64,000 bases of DNA from Prado023 sp963747335 (GCA_963747335.1 CAVVEV010000002.1:62001-126000), one strand, 5' to 3'; shown: positions 27,755 through 36,093, numbered from the stretch's first letter. Numbers and translations: made by a program. Notes: generated by a model not told the origin, from the sequence alone.

Positions 27755-27982
27755 CTCGCGCCCGTTCGCGTCGACCAGCGAGGTTCAAGGGCAGGGGGTC
27801 ACGGAACTCGCGGGTGGTCCTGTCGAAAGGTGCCGGTCGCGACGCACCAGTTCGGCGCGAACGGGCGCGGGGTTGGCCGCGACAACCTCAGAACGGTCGG
27901 TACGCGGACCAGAACGACGCGAACGGGCGCGAGGATGCGGCAATCCATCCGGAGGGGAGGTCATCCGGAGGGGAGGTCATCT
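27755..27982. repeat. Intergenic repeats between ispF and cysS
   Basis: The cysS-ispF gap (27671-27976) holds no gene. It contains a perfect 19-bp inverted repeat: 27915-27933 reads cgacgcgaacgggcgcgag and 27755-27773 is its complement. A third, near-identical copy (cggcgcgaacgggcgcggg) lies at about 27854-27872. A 16-bp tandem repeat (ggaggggaggtcatcc) covers 27951-27982, running into the ispF stop. The core gcgaacgggcgc recurs at 47777-47788 after the NYN gene, suggesting a dispersed intergenic motif. Confidence 0.75.
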
Positions 27983-28468
27983 GGCGGGGAGGACCAGAGC
28001 TGTGGCCAGTGCTGCGATGCCCTCACCGCGGCCGGTCAGGCCCAGCCCGTCGGACGTGGTCGCGGACAGTCGGACGGTCGCACCGCCGAGCGCCGCCGAC
28101 AGGGCCGCCTCGCCCTCCGTCCGGCGAGGCCCGATCTTGGGGCGGTTGCCGATCACCTGCACGGCCACATTGCCGATCGTGAATCCGGCAGCGGTGAGGC
28201 GGTGCAGCGTCTCGGCGAGCAGTGCCGCGCCCGATGCCCCCGCCCACTGCGGATCGGCGGTCCCGAAGTTGGACCCGAGGTCCCCCAGGCCGGCAGCGGA
28301 GAGCAGGGCGTCGCAGATCGCATGCGCGGCGACATCGGCGTCGGAGTGCCCGGCGAGGCCGTTCTCCCCCGGCCACACCAGGCACGCCAGGGCGAGCTCG
28401 CGGCCCTCGCTGGGGTCGGCGTACGGGTGCACGTCCACCCCGATCCCGACCAACGGCGAAACGGTCAT
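27977..28468 (-). CDS. ispF: 2-C-methyl-D-erythritol 2,4-cyclodiphosphate synthase
   Basis: A 163-residue MEP-pathway enzyme that cyclises CDP-ME 2-phosphate, releasing CMP, towards isoprenoid precursors. Metal ligands lie in VGIGVDVHPY near the N-terminus and in AGHSDADV; LGDLGSNFGTADPQWAG carries the conserved loop; PKIGPRR and TTSDGLGLTGRGEGI match the C-terminal part. The start overlaps the ispD stop by four bases (ATGA). Confidence 0.96.
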   Translation of the reverse strand: MTVSPLVGIGVDVHPYADPSEGRELALACLVWPGENGLAGHSDADVAAHAICDALLSAAGLGDLGSNFGTADPQWAGASGAALLAETLHRLTAAGFTIGNVAVQVIGNRPKIGPRRTEGEAALSAALGGATVRLSATTSDGLGLTGRGEGIAALATALVLPAR

Positions 28469-29313
28469 CGCTCTGCCTCCCCGGCAACATTTGCCGCAGG
28501 GACGTTCCCCGCGGGGCCGGCGCCGCGGGCGTCTGCACCCCTGGTGTCGGCGGCCCCGGTCTCAGCGGCTCCCATGGTCGCGGCCCTGGTGTCCGCACCC
28601 CTGGGGTCGGCGACCCCCGTGCCGGCGGCCCCGGCGAGGATCGCCCCCGCCAGCAGCAGGTCCTGCGCAGTGGTCACCTTGAACGCCCTGGGGTGCCCGG
28701 GGACCAGCACGACCGGCAGGCCGAGTGCCTCGACCATCCCGGCGTCATCGGTCGCCCCGGGGTCGCCGGCGGCATGGGCGCGGCGCAGGACCTCGGCGCG
28801 GAACCCCTGCGGGGTCTGGACAGCCCGCAGCGACGCTCGGTCGATCGTGCGCGACCCGCCGTCGGCAGCGACCTCGCGGATCGTGTCCACGACGGGCGCG
28901 CCCGGGACCACCGCCACCGCCCCGGCCAGCACCGCGTCGATCACCTCGGCCACCACCTCGACCGGGACCAGGCATCGGGCTGCGTCGTGCACGAGCACGA
29001 CGTCGAACTCCTCGGGCACGACGGTCAGGGCCAGCGAGACGGACTGCGCCCGGGTCGCCCCGCCGGTGACGGCGACCACCGGGACACCCCCGGACTGCAC
29101 GGCCGCCGCCGCAGCGATCGCGTCCTCCAGGCCCTCGGGTGCAGCCAGGACGACCAGCCCGACCCGGGGGTCGGCGACCAACGCGCGCACCGCGTGGGCG
29201 AGGATCGGCTCGCCCGCGAGCAGGGCCATGGCCTTCGGGACGCCCGCGCCCAACCGCTCACCCGCGCCGGCGGCCGGGACGATCGCGACGACGACGGGTT
29301 CCACGGAGGTCAC
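28465..29313 (-). CDS. ispD: 2-C-methyl-D-erythritol 4-phosphate cytidylyltransferase with low-complexity tail
   Basis: About 282 residues. The nucleotidyltransferase domain has AIVPAAGAGERLGAGVPKAM, HDAARCLVP, GAPVVDTIREV, LRAVQTPQGFRAEVL, TDDAGMVEALG and ends near HPRAFKVTTAQDLLLAGAIL. It couples MEP to CTP. After the normal end there is a tail of about 55 residues rich in Gly, Ala, Thr and Asp (ADTRAATMGAAETGAADTRG), absent from standard IspD. The tail runs straight into the ispF start. GTG 29313 is chosen as start; GTGs at 29334 and 29304 are possible. Confidence 0.94.
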   Translation of the reverse strand: MTSVEPVVVAIVPAAGAGERLGAGVPKAMALLAGEPILAHAVRALVADPRVGLVVLAAPEGLEDAIAAAAAVQSGGVPVVAVTGGATRAQSVSLALTVVPEEFDVVLVHDAARCLVPVEVVAEVIDAVLAGAVAVVPGAPVVDTIREVAADGGSRTIDRASLRAVQTPQGFRAEVLRRAHAAGDPGATDDAGMVEALGLPVVLVPGHPRAFKVTTAQDLLLAGAILAGAAGTGVADPRGADTRAATMGAAETGAADTRGADARGAGPAGNVPAANVAGEAER

Positions 29314-29373
29314 GCTACCGACACGAACGCCCACCGGCCGGGTTCGGCGGTGGGCGTCGCATGATCGGACGGA

Positions 29374-29856
29374 TCAGGACTGCAGGACCTCGTCGAGGAT
29401 GGCCTCAGCCTTGTCCTCGTTGGTGTGCTCGGCCAGGGCCAACTCGCTGACCAGGATCTGGCGCGCCTTGCTCAGCATCCGCTTCTCGCCCGCGGACAGC
29501 CCGCGCTCGCGCTCACGGCGCCACAGGTCGCGGACGACCTCGGCCACCTTGATCACGTCGCCGGAGGCCAGTTTCTCGAGATTCGCCTTGTAGCGGCGCG
29601 ACCAGTTGGTCGGCTCCTCGGTGTACGGCTGGCGCAGCACGTCGAAGACCCGATCCAGGCCCTCGGCGTTCACGACGTCACGGACGCCGACGAGGTCGAC
29701 ATTGTCTGAGGGGACCCGGACCGTCAGGTCACCCTGGGCCACGCGCAGGACCAGATACTCCCGGTCGACCCCCTTGATGGAACGGACCTCGATGGACTCG
29801 ATGAGCGCGGCCCCGTGGTGGGGATACACAACGGTGTCGCCAACCTTGAACGTCAT
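29374..29856 (-). CDS. carD: CarD family transcriptional regulator
   Basis: A 160-residue RNA-polymerase-binding regulator that stabilises open complexes, notably at rRNA promoters in mycobacteria. The N-terminal RNAP-interacting Tudor-like domain reads FKVGDTVVYPHHGAALIES, then REYLVLRVAQGDLTVRVP. The C-terminal helical DNA-binding part includes NWSRRYKANLEKLASGD and LWRRERERGLSAGEKRML, with the conserved Trp pair. It begins the carD-ispD-ispF-cysS-rlmB run seen in other actinomycetes. Confidence 0.96.
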   Translation of the reverse strand: MTFKVGDTVVYPHHGAALIESIEVRSIKGVDREYLVLRVAQGDLTVRVPSDNVDLVGVRDVVNAEGLDRVFDVLRQPYTEEPTNWSRRYKANLEKLASGDVIKVAEVVRDLWRRERERGLSAGEKRMLSKARQILVSELALAEHTNEDKAEAILDEVLQS

Positions 29857-29946
29857 ATGTGCGCCAGACCCCTTCCGGTGGACTCCCAGTCTAACACGCC
29901 GGGGTAGGGGGGCCTGTGACCGTGATCACCCGATAGGGTGCCCCAC

Positions 29947-30447
29947 GTGATTCGCTCCCGTGCTGCAGTTGCCCTTGCCGTCAGCCTCCTGGCCGTGCTG
30001 CCGACTGCCGGCTGCTACCAGGGCTTCGAGGGCACAGTGAACACCCAGGGACCCACCGGCAACGGCACCGACTTCCTCGTCGGGCCGGACATCAAGGTGC
30101 AGGACGCCACCCTCGTGACCGGGCCGGAGGGGCAGAGCGGCGTCGCCTCGTTGGTCATGACGATCGTCAACGAGGGAGAGCTCCCCGACGCGCTGGTGAA
30201 GGTGACCACGGAGCCGGCGACGACGTCCTCGCAGAAGACCCCGATCGCAGTGCGGTCCGGCAACTCGGTCCAGGTCGGCGGCCCGGCGCAGGACCAGGTC
30301 GTGCTGACCGGGCTGAAGGTGACGCCGGGCTCGTACGCGACCGTGACCTTCAGCTTCGAGCGCGCGGGGTCCGAGACCCGCAACGTGGCAGTCGTCCCGG
30401 CGGTCGGCTACTACGAGGGCTACGGCCCGGCAGCTGCGCTGAAGTAG
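29947..30447 (+). CDS. LpqE-like lipoprotein
   Basis: A 166-residue exported protein starting at GTG 29947 (a GTG at 29938 is possible). The signal sequence AVALAVSLLAVLPTAGC ends in a lipobox Cys. The mature part is a beta-sandwich of the DUF461/copper-chaperone-like type: DFLVGPDIKVQDATLV, GVASLVMTIVNEGELPDALVKV, then TPGSYATVTFSFERAG. The metal-binding Met/His set of PCu(A)C proteins is not obvious. Its place divergent from carD matches LpqE in mycobacteria. Function unknown. Confidence 0.85.
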   Translation: MIRSRAAVALAVSLLAVLPTAGCYQGFEGTVNTQGPTGNGTDFLVGPDIKVQDATLVTGPEGQSGVASLVMTIVNEGELPDALVKVTTEPATTSSQKTPIAVRSGNSVQVGGPAQDQVVLTGLKVTPGSYATVTFSFERAGSETRNVAVVPAVGYYEGYGPAAALK

Positions 30448-30463
30448 CCCACAGGGCCGCACC

Positions 30464-30485
30464 GACGCGGGACAGCCCCCGCGTC
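30464..30485. terminator. Hairpin between convergent genes
   Basis: An 8-bp perfect stem, GACGCGGG at 30464-30471 and its complement at 30478-30485, with a 6-base loop. It lies between the lpqE-like stop and the regX3 stop, which converge, so it may work in both directions. Confidence 0.5.
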
Positions 30486-30510
30486 ACCCCCACCCCGGCA
30501 GGCGCCTGGA

Positions 30511-31188
30511 TCAGGCCTCGAACTTGTACCCGAGGCCGCGCACCGTCAACAGGTGCACCGGGTTCGCCGGGTCTGACTCGACCTTGGCCCTCAGTCGCTT
30601 GACGTGCACGTCGAGGGTCTTGGTGTCCCCGACGTAGTCCGATCCCCAGATCCGGTCGATGAGCTGACCCCGGGTCAGGACCCGGCCCGAGTTGCGCACG
30701 AGGTACTCCAGCAGGTCGAACTCCTTGAGCGGCATGCTCACGGCCTGGCCGTTGACCAGCACCTGGTGGCGCTCCGGGTCGATCCGTACCGGTCCGGACT
30801 CCACCACGGGGCTGTCCTCGAACTCCTCGACGTTGCGGCGCAGGACAGCTCGGATGCGGGCGACCAGCTCGCGGCTGGAGAACGGCTTGGTCACGTAGTC
30901 GTCCGCACCGAGCTCGAGGCCCAGCACCTTGTCGATCTCGGAGTCCTTGGCCGTGACCATGATGATCGGCACCCGTGACTTCGCCCGGATGGTGCGGCAC
31001 ACGTCAGTGCCCGACATCCCGGGCAGCATGAGGTCCAGGAGGACGAGGTCGGCGGGCTCACGGTCGAACTGCGCCAGGGCATCAGGTCCGGTCGTGGCGA
31101 CCGAGACGGCGAAGCCCTCCTTGCGCAGCATGAAGCTCAGGGCATCGGAGAACGACTCCTCGTCCTCGACGACCATGATCCTGGTCAC
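30511..31188 (-). CDS. regX3: Phosphate response regulator, RegX3/PhoP-type (OmpR family)
   Basis: A 225-residue regulator. The receiver domain has Asp9-Glu10 in VVEDEES, phospho-acceptor Asp52 (LLDLMLPGM), Thr79 and Lys101 (YVTKPFSS). The winged-helix domain has LTRGQLIDRIWGSDYVGDTKTLDVHV and ends VRGLGYKFEA. GTG 31188 overlaps the kinase stop by four bases and follows GGAGGAG. With the kinase and divergent phoU, this is the phosphate-starvation system that would bind PHO boxes. PhoP would be an equally valid name. Confidence 0.95.
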   Translation of the reverse strand: MTRIMVVEDEESFSDALSFMLRKEGFAVSVATTGPDALAQFDREPADLVLLDLMLPGMSGTDVCRTIRAKSRVPIIMVTAKDSEIDKVLGLELGADDYVTKPFSSRELVARIRAVLRRNVEEFEDSPVVESGPVRIDPERHQVLVNGQAVSMPLKEFDLLEYLVRNSGRVLTRGQLIDRIWGSDYVGDTKTLDVHVKRLRAKVESDPANPVHLLTVRGLGYKFEA

Positions 31189-32474
31189 TGCTCCTCCTCG
31201 ATGATCGGCGTGCTCGTTCGGGGCCGGCCGGCTCGGGACGCAGCCTTCTTGGCTGCCTTCTCCGTCAGGACCGGCAGGCGGATGGTGAAGGTCGATCCCT
31301 CGCCCACCTTGGACCACACATCGCAGTCCCCCCCGTGGTTGGCGCACACGTGCTTCACGATGGCCAGGCCCAGGCCGGTCCCGCCGGTGTCCCGCGACCG
31401 CGCCGGGTCCACGCGGTAGAACCGCTCGAAGATCCGGTCGAGCTCGGCCGTCGGGATGCCGCGGCCCTGGTCGGTGACGGCGATTGTGACCGAGCCGTCC
31501 GCGATCCCGGTGGTGACGGCCACCTTGGTCGAGGGCGGGCTGTAGTTGATGGCGTTGACGATGAGGTTCCGCACTGCGGTCACCAGCTGCGCCGGGACGC
31601 CCTCGACCTGCAGGCCGCCGACCCCACCGCGCAGGAACGCGATCTCCTTGTCCTGAGCCAGCGACCGGGCGTCATCGCAGGCCTGCGCCACGATCTCGTC
31701 GACGTCCACTGCGGCTGTGGGTTGCAGGGGTTCGACGCCCTCCAGTCGGGAGAGGTCCATCAGGTCGTTGAGCAGCGAGTTCAGCCTGCGGGTCTCGGCC
31801 AGCATCCGCGCGGAGAAGCGCTCGACAGCCTGCGAGTCGTCCTGGGCCTCGTGCACCGCCTCGGCCAGGAGCGCCAGGGCGCCGATGGGAGTCTTGAGCT
31901 CGTGGCTGACGTTGGCCACGAAGTCGCGCCGCGCATGGTCGAGGCGCTCGGCCTCGGTGATGTCGTCGACGAGGACGAGTGCCGAGCCATCGGTCATCGG
32001 GGCGACCCGTACGCGCAGCCGGACACCCGCCTGCCTTCGGCCCGGGCGCCGAACTGTGAGGTCACGGGCGGAGGGCTGGTCGGAGGCCCGCGAATGCTGG
32101 ACCATCCTGGCGATCTCCGGGGTGTTCACCGCCCCCCGCCGCACCACCCGCAGGGCCTCGAGAGAGGGGTGCGCCCACACAACCCGGTCAGCAGGGTCGA
32201 TCCAGAGGGCGGGGGTGCTCAGGACTCCCAGCAGCCGGGTGAGGTCCACCGGGATGTCCGTGGCTGTGGCGTCGAGCCGGGTACCGCTCGCGGCACCGGG
32301 CTGGTCCCGGCGGGCGACCGGGGAGTCCCCAGCCTCTCCCACAGACCCACCCACGGGCCTGGCACTGCCACGTCCCCGGGAGGGCAGGAGGGACGCACCG
32401 ACCGCGGGCACGCCGAACAGGGCCCGCCTGCTGGCCGGCTCCTCGGAGCGCGCGCGTCGGTGCTCGTTCGCCAC
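31185..32474 (-). CDS. senX3: SenX3/PhoR-type sensor histidine kinase lacking membrane helices
   Basis: A 429-residue kinase. Residues 1-75 are polar and disordered (RRARSEEPASRRALFG and Gly/Ser/Ala-rich stretches); a PAS-like domain spans about 78-170 (LLGVLSTPALWIDPADRVVW, RLRVRVAPMTDGSALVLVDD); the dimerisation helix has His191 in FVANVSHELKTPIGAL; the ATPase domain has VRNLIVNAINYSP, VAVTDQGRGIP and DTGGTGLGLAIVKHV. SenX3 and PhoR orthologues carry one or two N-terminal membrane helices; none is visible here in this frame. The GTG at 32474 is the first in-frame start. Operon with regX3. Confidence 0.94.
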   Translation of the reverse strand: MANEHRRARSEEPASRRALFGVPAVGASLLPSRGRGSARPVGGSVGEAGDSPVARRDQPGAASGTRLDATATDIPVDLTRLLGVLSTPALWIDPADRVVWAHPSLEALRVVRRGAVNTPEIARMVQHSRASDQPSARDLTVRRPGRRQAGVRLRVRVAPMTDGSALVLVDDITEAERLDHARRDFVANVSHELKTPIGALALLAEAVHEAQDDSQAVERFSARMLAETRRLNSLLNDLMDLSRLEGVEPLQPTAAVDVDEIVAQACDDARSLAQDKEIAFLRGGVGGLQVEGVPAQLVTAVRNLIVNAINYSPPSTKVAVTTGIADGSVTIAVTDQGRGIPTAELDRIFERFYRVDPARSRDTGGTGLGLAIVKHVCANHGGDCDVWSKVGEGSTFTIRLPVLTEKAAKKAASRAGRPRTSTPIIEEEQ

Positions 32475-32535
32475 GTGAGTCAGGATAGGGCTGCGTCGGA
32501 TTCGCGCGGCCTGCTCAGGCGGCGCGGCTGCCCCT

Positions 32536-32579
32536 ATTCATCCCCCGGGTGCGGATTGTTCACTGTCCGCTCACTGCGG
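32536..32579 (+). promoter_or_regulatory. PHO-box-like direct repeats upstream of phoU and senX3
   Basis: GTTCACTGTCC (32558-32568) and GCTCACTGCGG (32569-32579) are adjacent 11-base units agreeing in the TCACTG core. A weaker unit, ATTCATCCCCC, begins at 32536, exactly two 11-base periods upstream. This matches the 11-bp periodic PHO box bound by PhoP/RegX3 in actinomycetes. It lies 61 bases before phoU and 62 bases before the divergent senX3 start, so it could control both. Confidence 0.75.
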
Positions 32580-32639
32580 CGCCACGTCAGTAGGGTGCAG
32601 TGCAGGTCAGCGCATCTAGACTGCCACTTGGAGGACATC

Positions 32640-33314
32640 ATGCGTGCAGCATTCCACGATCAACTCGACGAGATCAGCGATCTCCTGGCTGAGATGGCCC
32701 TCGCGGCCGGGGCAGCGATGAACCAGGCGACGCAGGCCCTGCTGAACGCGGACCTCACGACGGCCGAGGCCGTCATCTCCGGCGACGACCACCTCGACGA
32801 GCTCACGAGCGAGGTCGAGCGGCGCTGCTACGACGCCGCCGCCCTGCAGCAGCCGGTGGCCACGGACCTGCGGATCGTGATCGGGTCCCTGCGCATCTCC
32901 TCATCCCTGGAGCGGATGGGCGACCTTGCCGTCCACGTCGCGAAGCAGGCGAGGTTGCGCTACCCGGACTCCAGCATCCCGAGCGAGCTTCGCGCCCAGT
33001 TCGCACAGATGGGCGGGCTCGCCGACGCGATCGTGGCCAAGACCGCCACCGTCATCTCGACCAAGGACGTCAGCCTCGGCCCGGACATCGAGCGCTACGA
33101 CTCGGAGATGGACCGCCTGCATCGTGAGATGTTCACGTCGGTGCTCTCCCCGTCGTGGTCCCACGGCGTGGAGGCCGCCATCGACGCGACCCTCCTCTCG
33201 CGCTACTACGAGCGCTACGCCGACCACGCCGTGAGCATCGCCCGTCGGGTGATGCACGTGGTGACTGGTGAGCCGTACGCCGACACGACCCTGGAGGCCC
33301 CCGTCGGGCAGTGA
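32640..33314 (+). CDS. phoU: Phosphate signalling protein PhoU
   Basis: A 224-residue helical protein made of two PhoU repeats: FHDQLDEISDLLAEMALAAG, VEAVI-like metal-site helices with DDHLDELTSEVERRCYD, LRIVIGSLRISSSLERMGDLAVHVA, and in the second half YDSEMDRLHREMF and YYERYADHAVSIARRV. It links the Pst transporter to the sensor kinase and dampens the phosphate response. It is divergent from regX3-senX3, and its promoter region carries the PHO-box-like repeats. Its stop overlaps a possible mshA start. Confidence 0.96.
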   Translation: MRAAFHDQLDEISDLLAEMALAAGAAMNQATQALLNADLTTAEAVISGDDHLDELTSEVERRCYDAAALQQPVATDLRIVIGSLRISSSLERMGDLAVHVAKQARLRYPDSSIPSELRAQFAQMGGLADAIVAKTATVISTKDVSLGPDIERYDSEMDRLHREMFTSVLSPSWSHGVEAAIDATLLSRYYERYADHAVSIARRVMHVVTGEPYADTTLEAPVGQ

Positions 33315-34681
33315 GGGCCGGCAACGACCGCTGGCCTGACCGGCGCCGGTCGGGAACCGACTTGCCCCGGATCGCACCCTCCGCGATGGTTGTAGCCGTG
33401 GAAGCCGCCCTGCCCCTGCGTCGTCATCCGCGGCGCGTCGCGATGCTCAGCGTGCACACCTCCCCGCTGGACCAGCCGGGCACCGGTGACGCCGGCGGGA
33501 TGAACGTGTACATCGCCGAGGTCGCCACCCGACTTGCCCAGCGCGGCACCGAGGTCGAGGTCTTCACCCGCGCCACCTCCAGCGACCTGCCTGCCACCGT
33601 GCAGATGGCCCCGGGGGTCCAGGTGCACAACGTGGTTGCCGGCCCGTTCGAGGGCCTGCCCAAGGAGGACCTCCCCGGGCAGCTGTGCGCCGTCACCGCT
33701 GGAGTCCTGCGCAAGGAGGCCGCCCGGCGCGAGGGCTGGTACGACCTGATCCACTCGCACTACTGGCTGTCCGGGCAGGTCGGATGGCTGGCCAAGGAGC
33801 GGTGGGGAGTGCCGCTGGTGCACACCATGCACACCATGGGCCGGGTGAAGAACCTGAGCCTTGCCCCCGATGACCGCGCCGAGCCCGCGCTGCGGATCAT
33901 CGGCGAGCAGCAGGTGGTCGACGCCGCGGATCGACTGGTCGCCAACACGCAGGCGGAGCGCTCCGACCTGGTGTCGCTGTACGACGCCGACCCCCGTCTG
34001 GTGGACGTGGTGCTTCCCGGGGTCGATCTGGTCGCCTTCCACGATCGCGATCGTGACGCCGCCCGAGCGGCGCTGGGCTACCGCCCCGACGAGCTCGTCG
34101 TCCTGTTCGTCGGTCGGATCCAGCCGCTGAAGGCTCCAGACCTGCTGGTGCGCGCGATGGCAGGGCTCGCCCTGGCCGACCCCGCCCTGGCCTCACGGGT
34201 GCGCCTGGAGTTCTGCGGCGGCCCGTCCGGGACGGGCACCGAGCATCCCACAGCGCTGGCCGACCTGGCCGCAGAGCTGCGCGTGCCCGCCGCGTTCCAC
34301 GCCCCGACCGACCGGACCCGGCTCCGCCAGCGCTACGTGGCGGCCGACCTCGTCGTCGTGCCGTCGCACTCCGAGTCATTCGGGCTGGTGGCCGTCGAGG
34401 CCCAGGCCTGCGGGACCCCCGTGCTGGCGGCGAACGTCGGCGGCCTCCCGGTTGCCGTCCACGATCGCGTCTCCGGGATCCTTGTGGACGGCCACGAGCC
34501 CGACGTGTGGGCCGCTGCCCTGCGCCGGGTGCTGGCCGACGACGCCCTGCGTGCCCGCCTGGCCGCCGGTGCCCGGGTGCACGCCGAGACGTTGTCGTGG
34601 GACGCGACGGTCGACGGGCTGCTCACCAGCTACGCGACTGCCCTGGCTGCTCCCCGCGACGCCCTGGGCAGGGCCGTGTGA
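33311..34681 (+). CDS. mshA: D-inositol-3-phosphate glycosyltransferase
   Basis: About 456 residues, a GT4 enzyme that joins UDP-GlcNAc to inositol 3-phosphate in the first step of mycothiol synthesis. Signatures are RRVAMLSVHTSPLDQPGTGDAGGMNVYI, IHSHYWLSGQVGWLA, VHTMHTMGRVKN, NTQAERSDL, LPGVDLVAF, FVGRIQPLKAPDLL and HSESFGLVAVEAQACGTPV. Start choice: GTG 33311 overlaps the phoU stop (GTGA) and gives an N-terminal extension like that of mycobacterial MshA; ATG 33386 would be shorter, and neither has a good ribosome site. Its stop overlaps the ybjN start. Confidence 0.96.
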   Translation: MRAGNDRWPDRRRSGTDLPRIAPSAMVVAVEAALPLRRHPRRVAMLSVHTSPLDQPGTGDAGGMNVYIAEVATRLAQRGTEVEVFTRATSSDLPATVQMAPGVQVHNVVAGPFEGLPKEDLPGQLCAVTAGVLRKEAARREGWYDLIHSHYWLSGQVGWLAKERWGVPLVHTMHTMGRVKNLSLAPDDRAEPALRIIGEQQVVDAADRLVANTQAERSDLVSLYDADPRLVDVVLPGVDLVAFHDRDRDAARAALGYRPDELVVLFVGRIQPLKAPDLLVRAMAGLALADPALASRVRLEFCGGPSGTGTEHPTALADLAAELRVPAAFHAPTDRTRLRQRYVAADLVVVPSHSESFGLVAVEAQACGTPVLAANVGGLPVAVHDRVSGILVDGHEPDVWAAALRRVLADDALRARLAAGARVHAETLSWDATVDGLLTSYATALAAPRDALGRAV

Positions 34682-35184
34682 TGCACCGACAGGGCACCGT
34701 GGCCAACCAGCTGGCCGACCTGCTCGAGGCCGAGGGCCTGGAGCACGAGCGCCCCGAACCGCACCGCTTCGTCATCGTCCTGCCCGGGCGGGCGAAGCTG
34801 CGCACGACCGTCAGCATGGCCGTCGGCGCACAGGCCCTGACGATCAACGCGTTCGTGGCCCGGCGCCCGGATGAGAACGCCGAGGCGGTCTACCGCTGGC
34901 TGCTGCAGCAGAACACCCGGATGCTGGGCGTGGCGTTCGCCCTGGACAGCCTCGGGGACATCTATCTGGCCGGACGGGTCCCGGTCGCAGGCCTCGGCCC
35001 GGAGGATCTCGACCGGCTGCTCGGCTCCGTGCTGCGCGCATCCGACGAGTCGTTCAACACGATCCTGCGTCTGGGCTTCGCCACCGCGATCCGTCGCGAA
35101 CGGGCATGGCGGGAGTCCCGCGGCGAGTCGACAGCCAACCTCGAGGCGTTCGCCGACCTCGGTCCCGAACCCAGCGCCGGCTGA
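34681..35184 (+). CDS. YbjN domain protein
   Basis: A 167-residue protein of the YbjN/type III secretion chaperone-like fold: RFVIVLPGRAKLRTTVSMAVG, ALTINAFVARRPDENAEAVYRWLLQQN, VAFALDSLGDIYLAGRVPV, then a C-terminal helix SFNTILRLGFATAIRRERAW. The ATG at 34681 overlaps the mshA stop (TGATG). The mshA-ybjN-gpm order is conserved in actinomycetes, but no direct role in mycothiol synthesis is proven. Confidence 0.9.
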   Translation: MHRQGTVANQLADLLEAEGLEHERPEPHRFVIVLPGRAKLRTTVSMAVGAQALTINAFVARRPDENAEAVYRWLLQQNTRMLGVAFALDSLGDIYLAGRVPVAGLGPEDLDRLLGSVLRASDESFNTILRLGFATAIRRERAWRESRGESTANLEAFADLGPEPSAG

Positions 35185-35289
35185 CGCAGCACCCGCTGCC
35201 CACCAGGGGCGGGGTCGCCGCCCACGGTTCACCCTGTGGCCATCCGCTCGCCGCGCGAGGGGTGGGTCGGCTGGGCCAGTATTGCCGCC

Positions 35290-36036
35290 ATGACCTACAC
35301 CCTGATCCTGCTCCGCCATGGCGAGAGCGAGTGGAACGCACTGAACCTGTTCACCGGATGGGTCGACGTGAACCTGACCGCCAAGGGCGAGGCCGAGGCC
35401 GTCCGCGGCGGCCAGATGCTCCTCGAGCAGGGCATCCTCCCCGACGTCGCGCACACCTCGCTGCAGAAGCGTGCGATCCGCACCACGCAGATGGCACTGG
35501 AGAACTGCGAGCGGCACTGGGTCCCGGTGCGCCGGTCGTGGCGGCTCAACGAGCGGCACTACGGCGCCCTGCAGGGCAAGGACAAGAAGGAGACCCTGCA
35601 GAAGTACGGCGAGGAGAAGTTCACCGAGTGGCGCCGCTCGTACGACGTCCCGCCGCCGCCGATCGACCCCGAGGACGAGTACGCCCAGACCCACGACCCC
35701 CGCTACGCCGACCTCGCCCCTGAGATCCGGCCCGCAGCGGAGTGCCTCAAGGACGTCGTGACCCGCATGCTCCCCTACTGGTACGACGGCATCGTCCCGG
35801 ACCTGCGGGTCGGGCGCACGGTGCTCGTGGGCGCGCACGGCAACTCCCTGCGCGGCCTGGTCAAGCACCTTGAGGGGATGAGCGACGAGGCGGTCATCAA
35901 GCTGAACATCCCCACGGGGATCCCGCTGGTGTACCGGCTCGACGAGGACCTGCGCCCCACGGTTCCCGGCGGTGAGTACGTGGACCCGGAGGCGGCTGCC
36001 GCAGCGGCTGCCGCAGTGGCCAACCAGGGCAAGTAG
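35290..36036 (+). CDS. gpmA: 2,3-bisphosphoglycerate-dependent phosphoglycerate mutase
   Basis: A 248-residue glycolytic enzyme that interconverts 3- and 2-phosphoglycerate through a phosphohistidine. Motifs: LLRHGESEWNALNLFTGW with His10, HTSLQKRAIRTTQ, WRLNERHYGALQGKDK with the catalytic Glu, and LVGAHGNSLRGLVKHLEG with the second His. The C-terminus ends in an Ala-rich stretch. ATG 35290 is the family start. A strong hairpin follows. Confidence 0.97.
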   Translation: MTYTLILLRHGESEWNALNLFTGWVDVNLTAKGEAEAVRGGQMLLEQGILPDVAHTSLQKRAIRTTQMALENCERHWVPVRRSWRLNERHYGALQGKDKKETLQKYGEEKFTEWRRSYDVPPPPIDPEDEYAQTHDPRYADLAPEIRPAAECLKDVVTRMLPYWYDGIVPDLRVGRTVLVGAHGNSLRGLVKHLEGMSDEAVIKLNIPTGIPLVYRLDEDLRPTVPGGEYVDPEAAAAAAAAVANQGK

Positions 36037-36056
36037 GTCCGCCGACGGGGGAAGTT

Positions 36057-36093
36057 CGCAGGCCCGGGCGAGGTGATCGCGCCCGGGCCTGCG
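36057..36093 (+). terminator. Hairpin terminator after gpmA
   Basis: A perfect 14-bp GC-rich stem: CGCAGGCCCGGGCG at 36057-36070 and its complement at 36080-36093, with a 9-base loop. It lies 20 bases after the gpmA stop and just before the ribosome site of the next gene, so it separates the two units. Confidence 0.85.
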
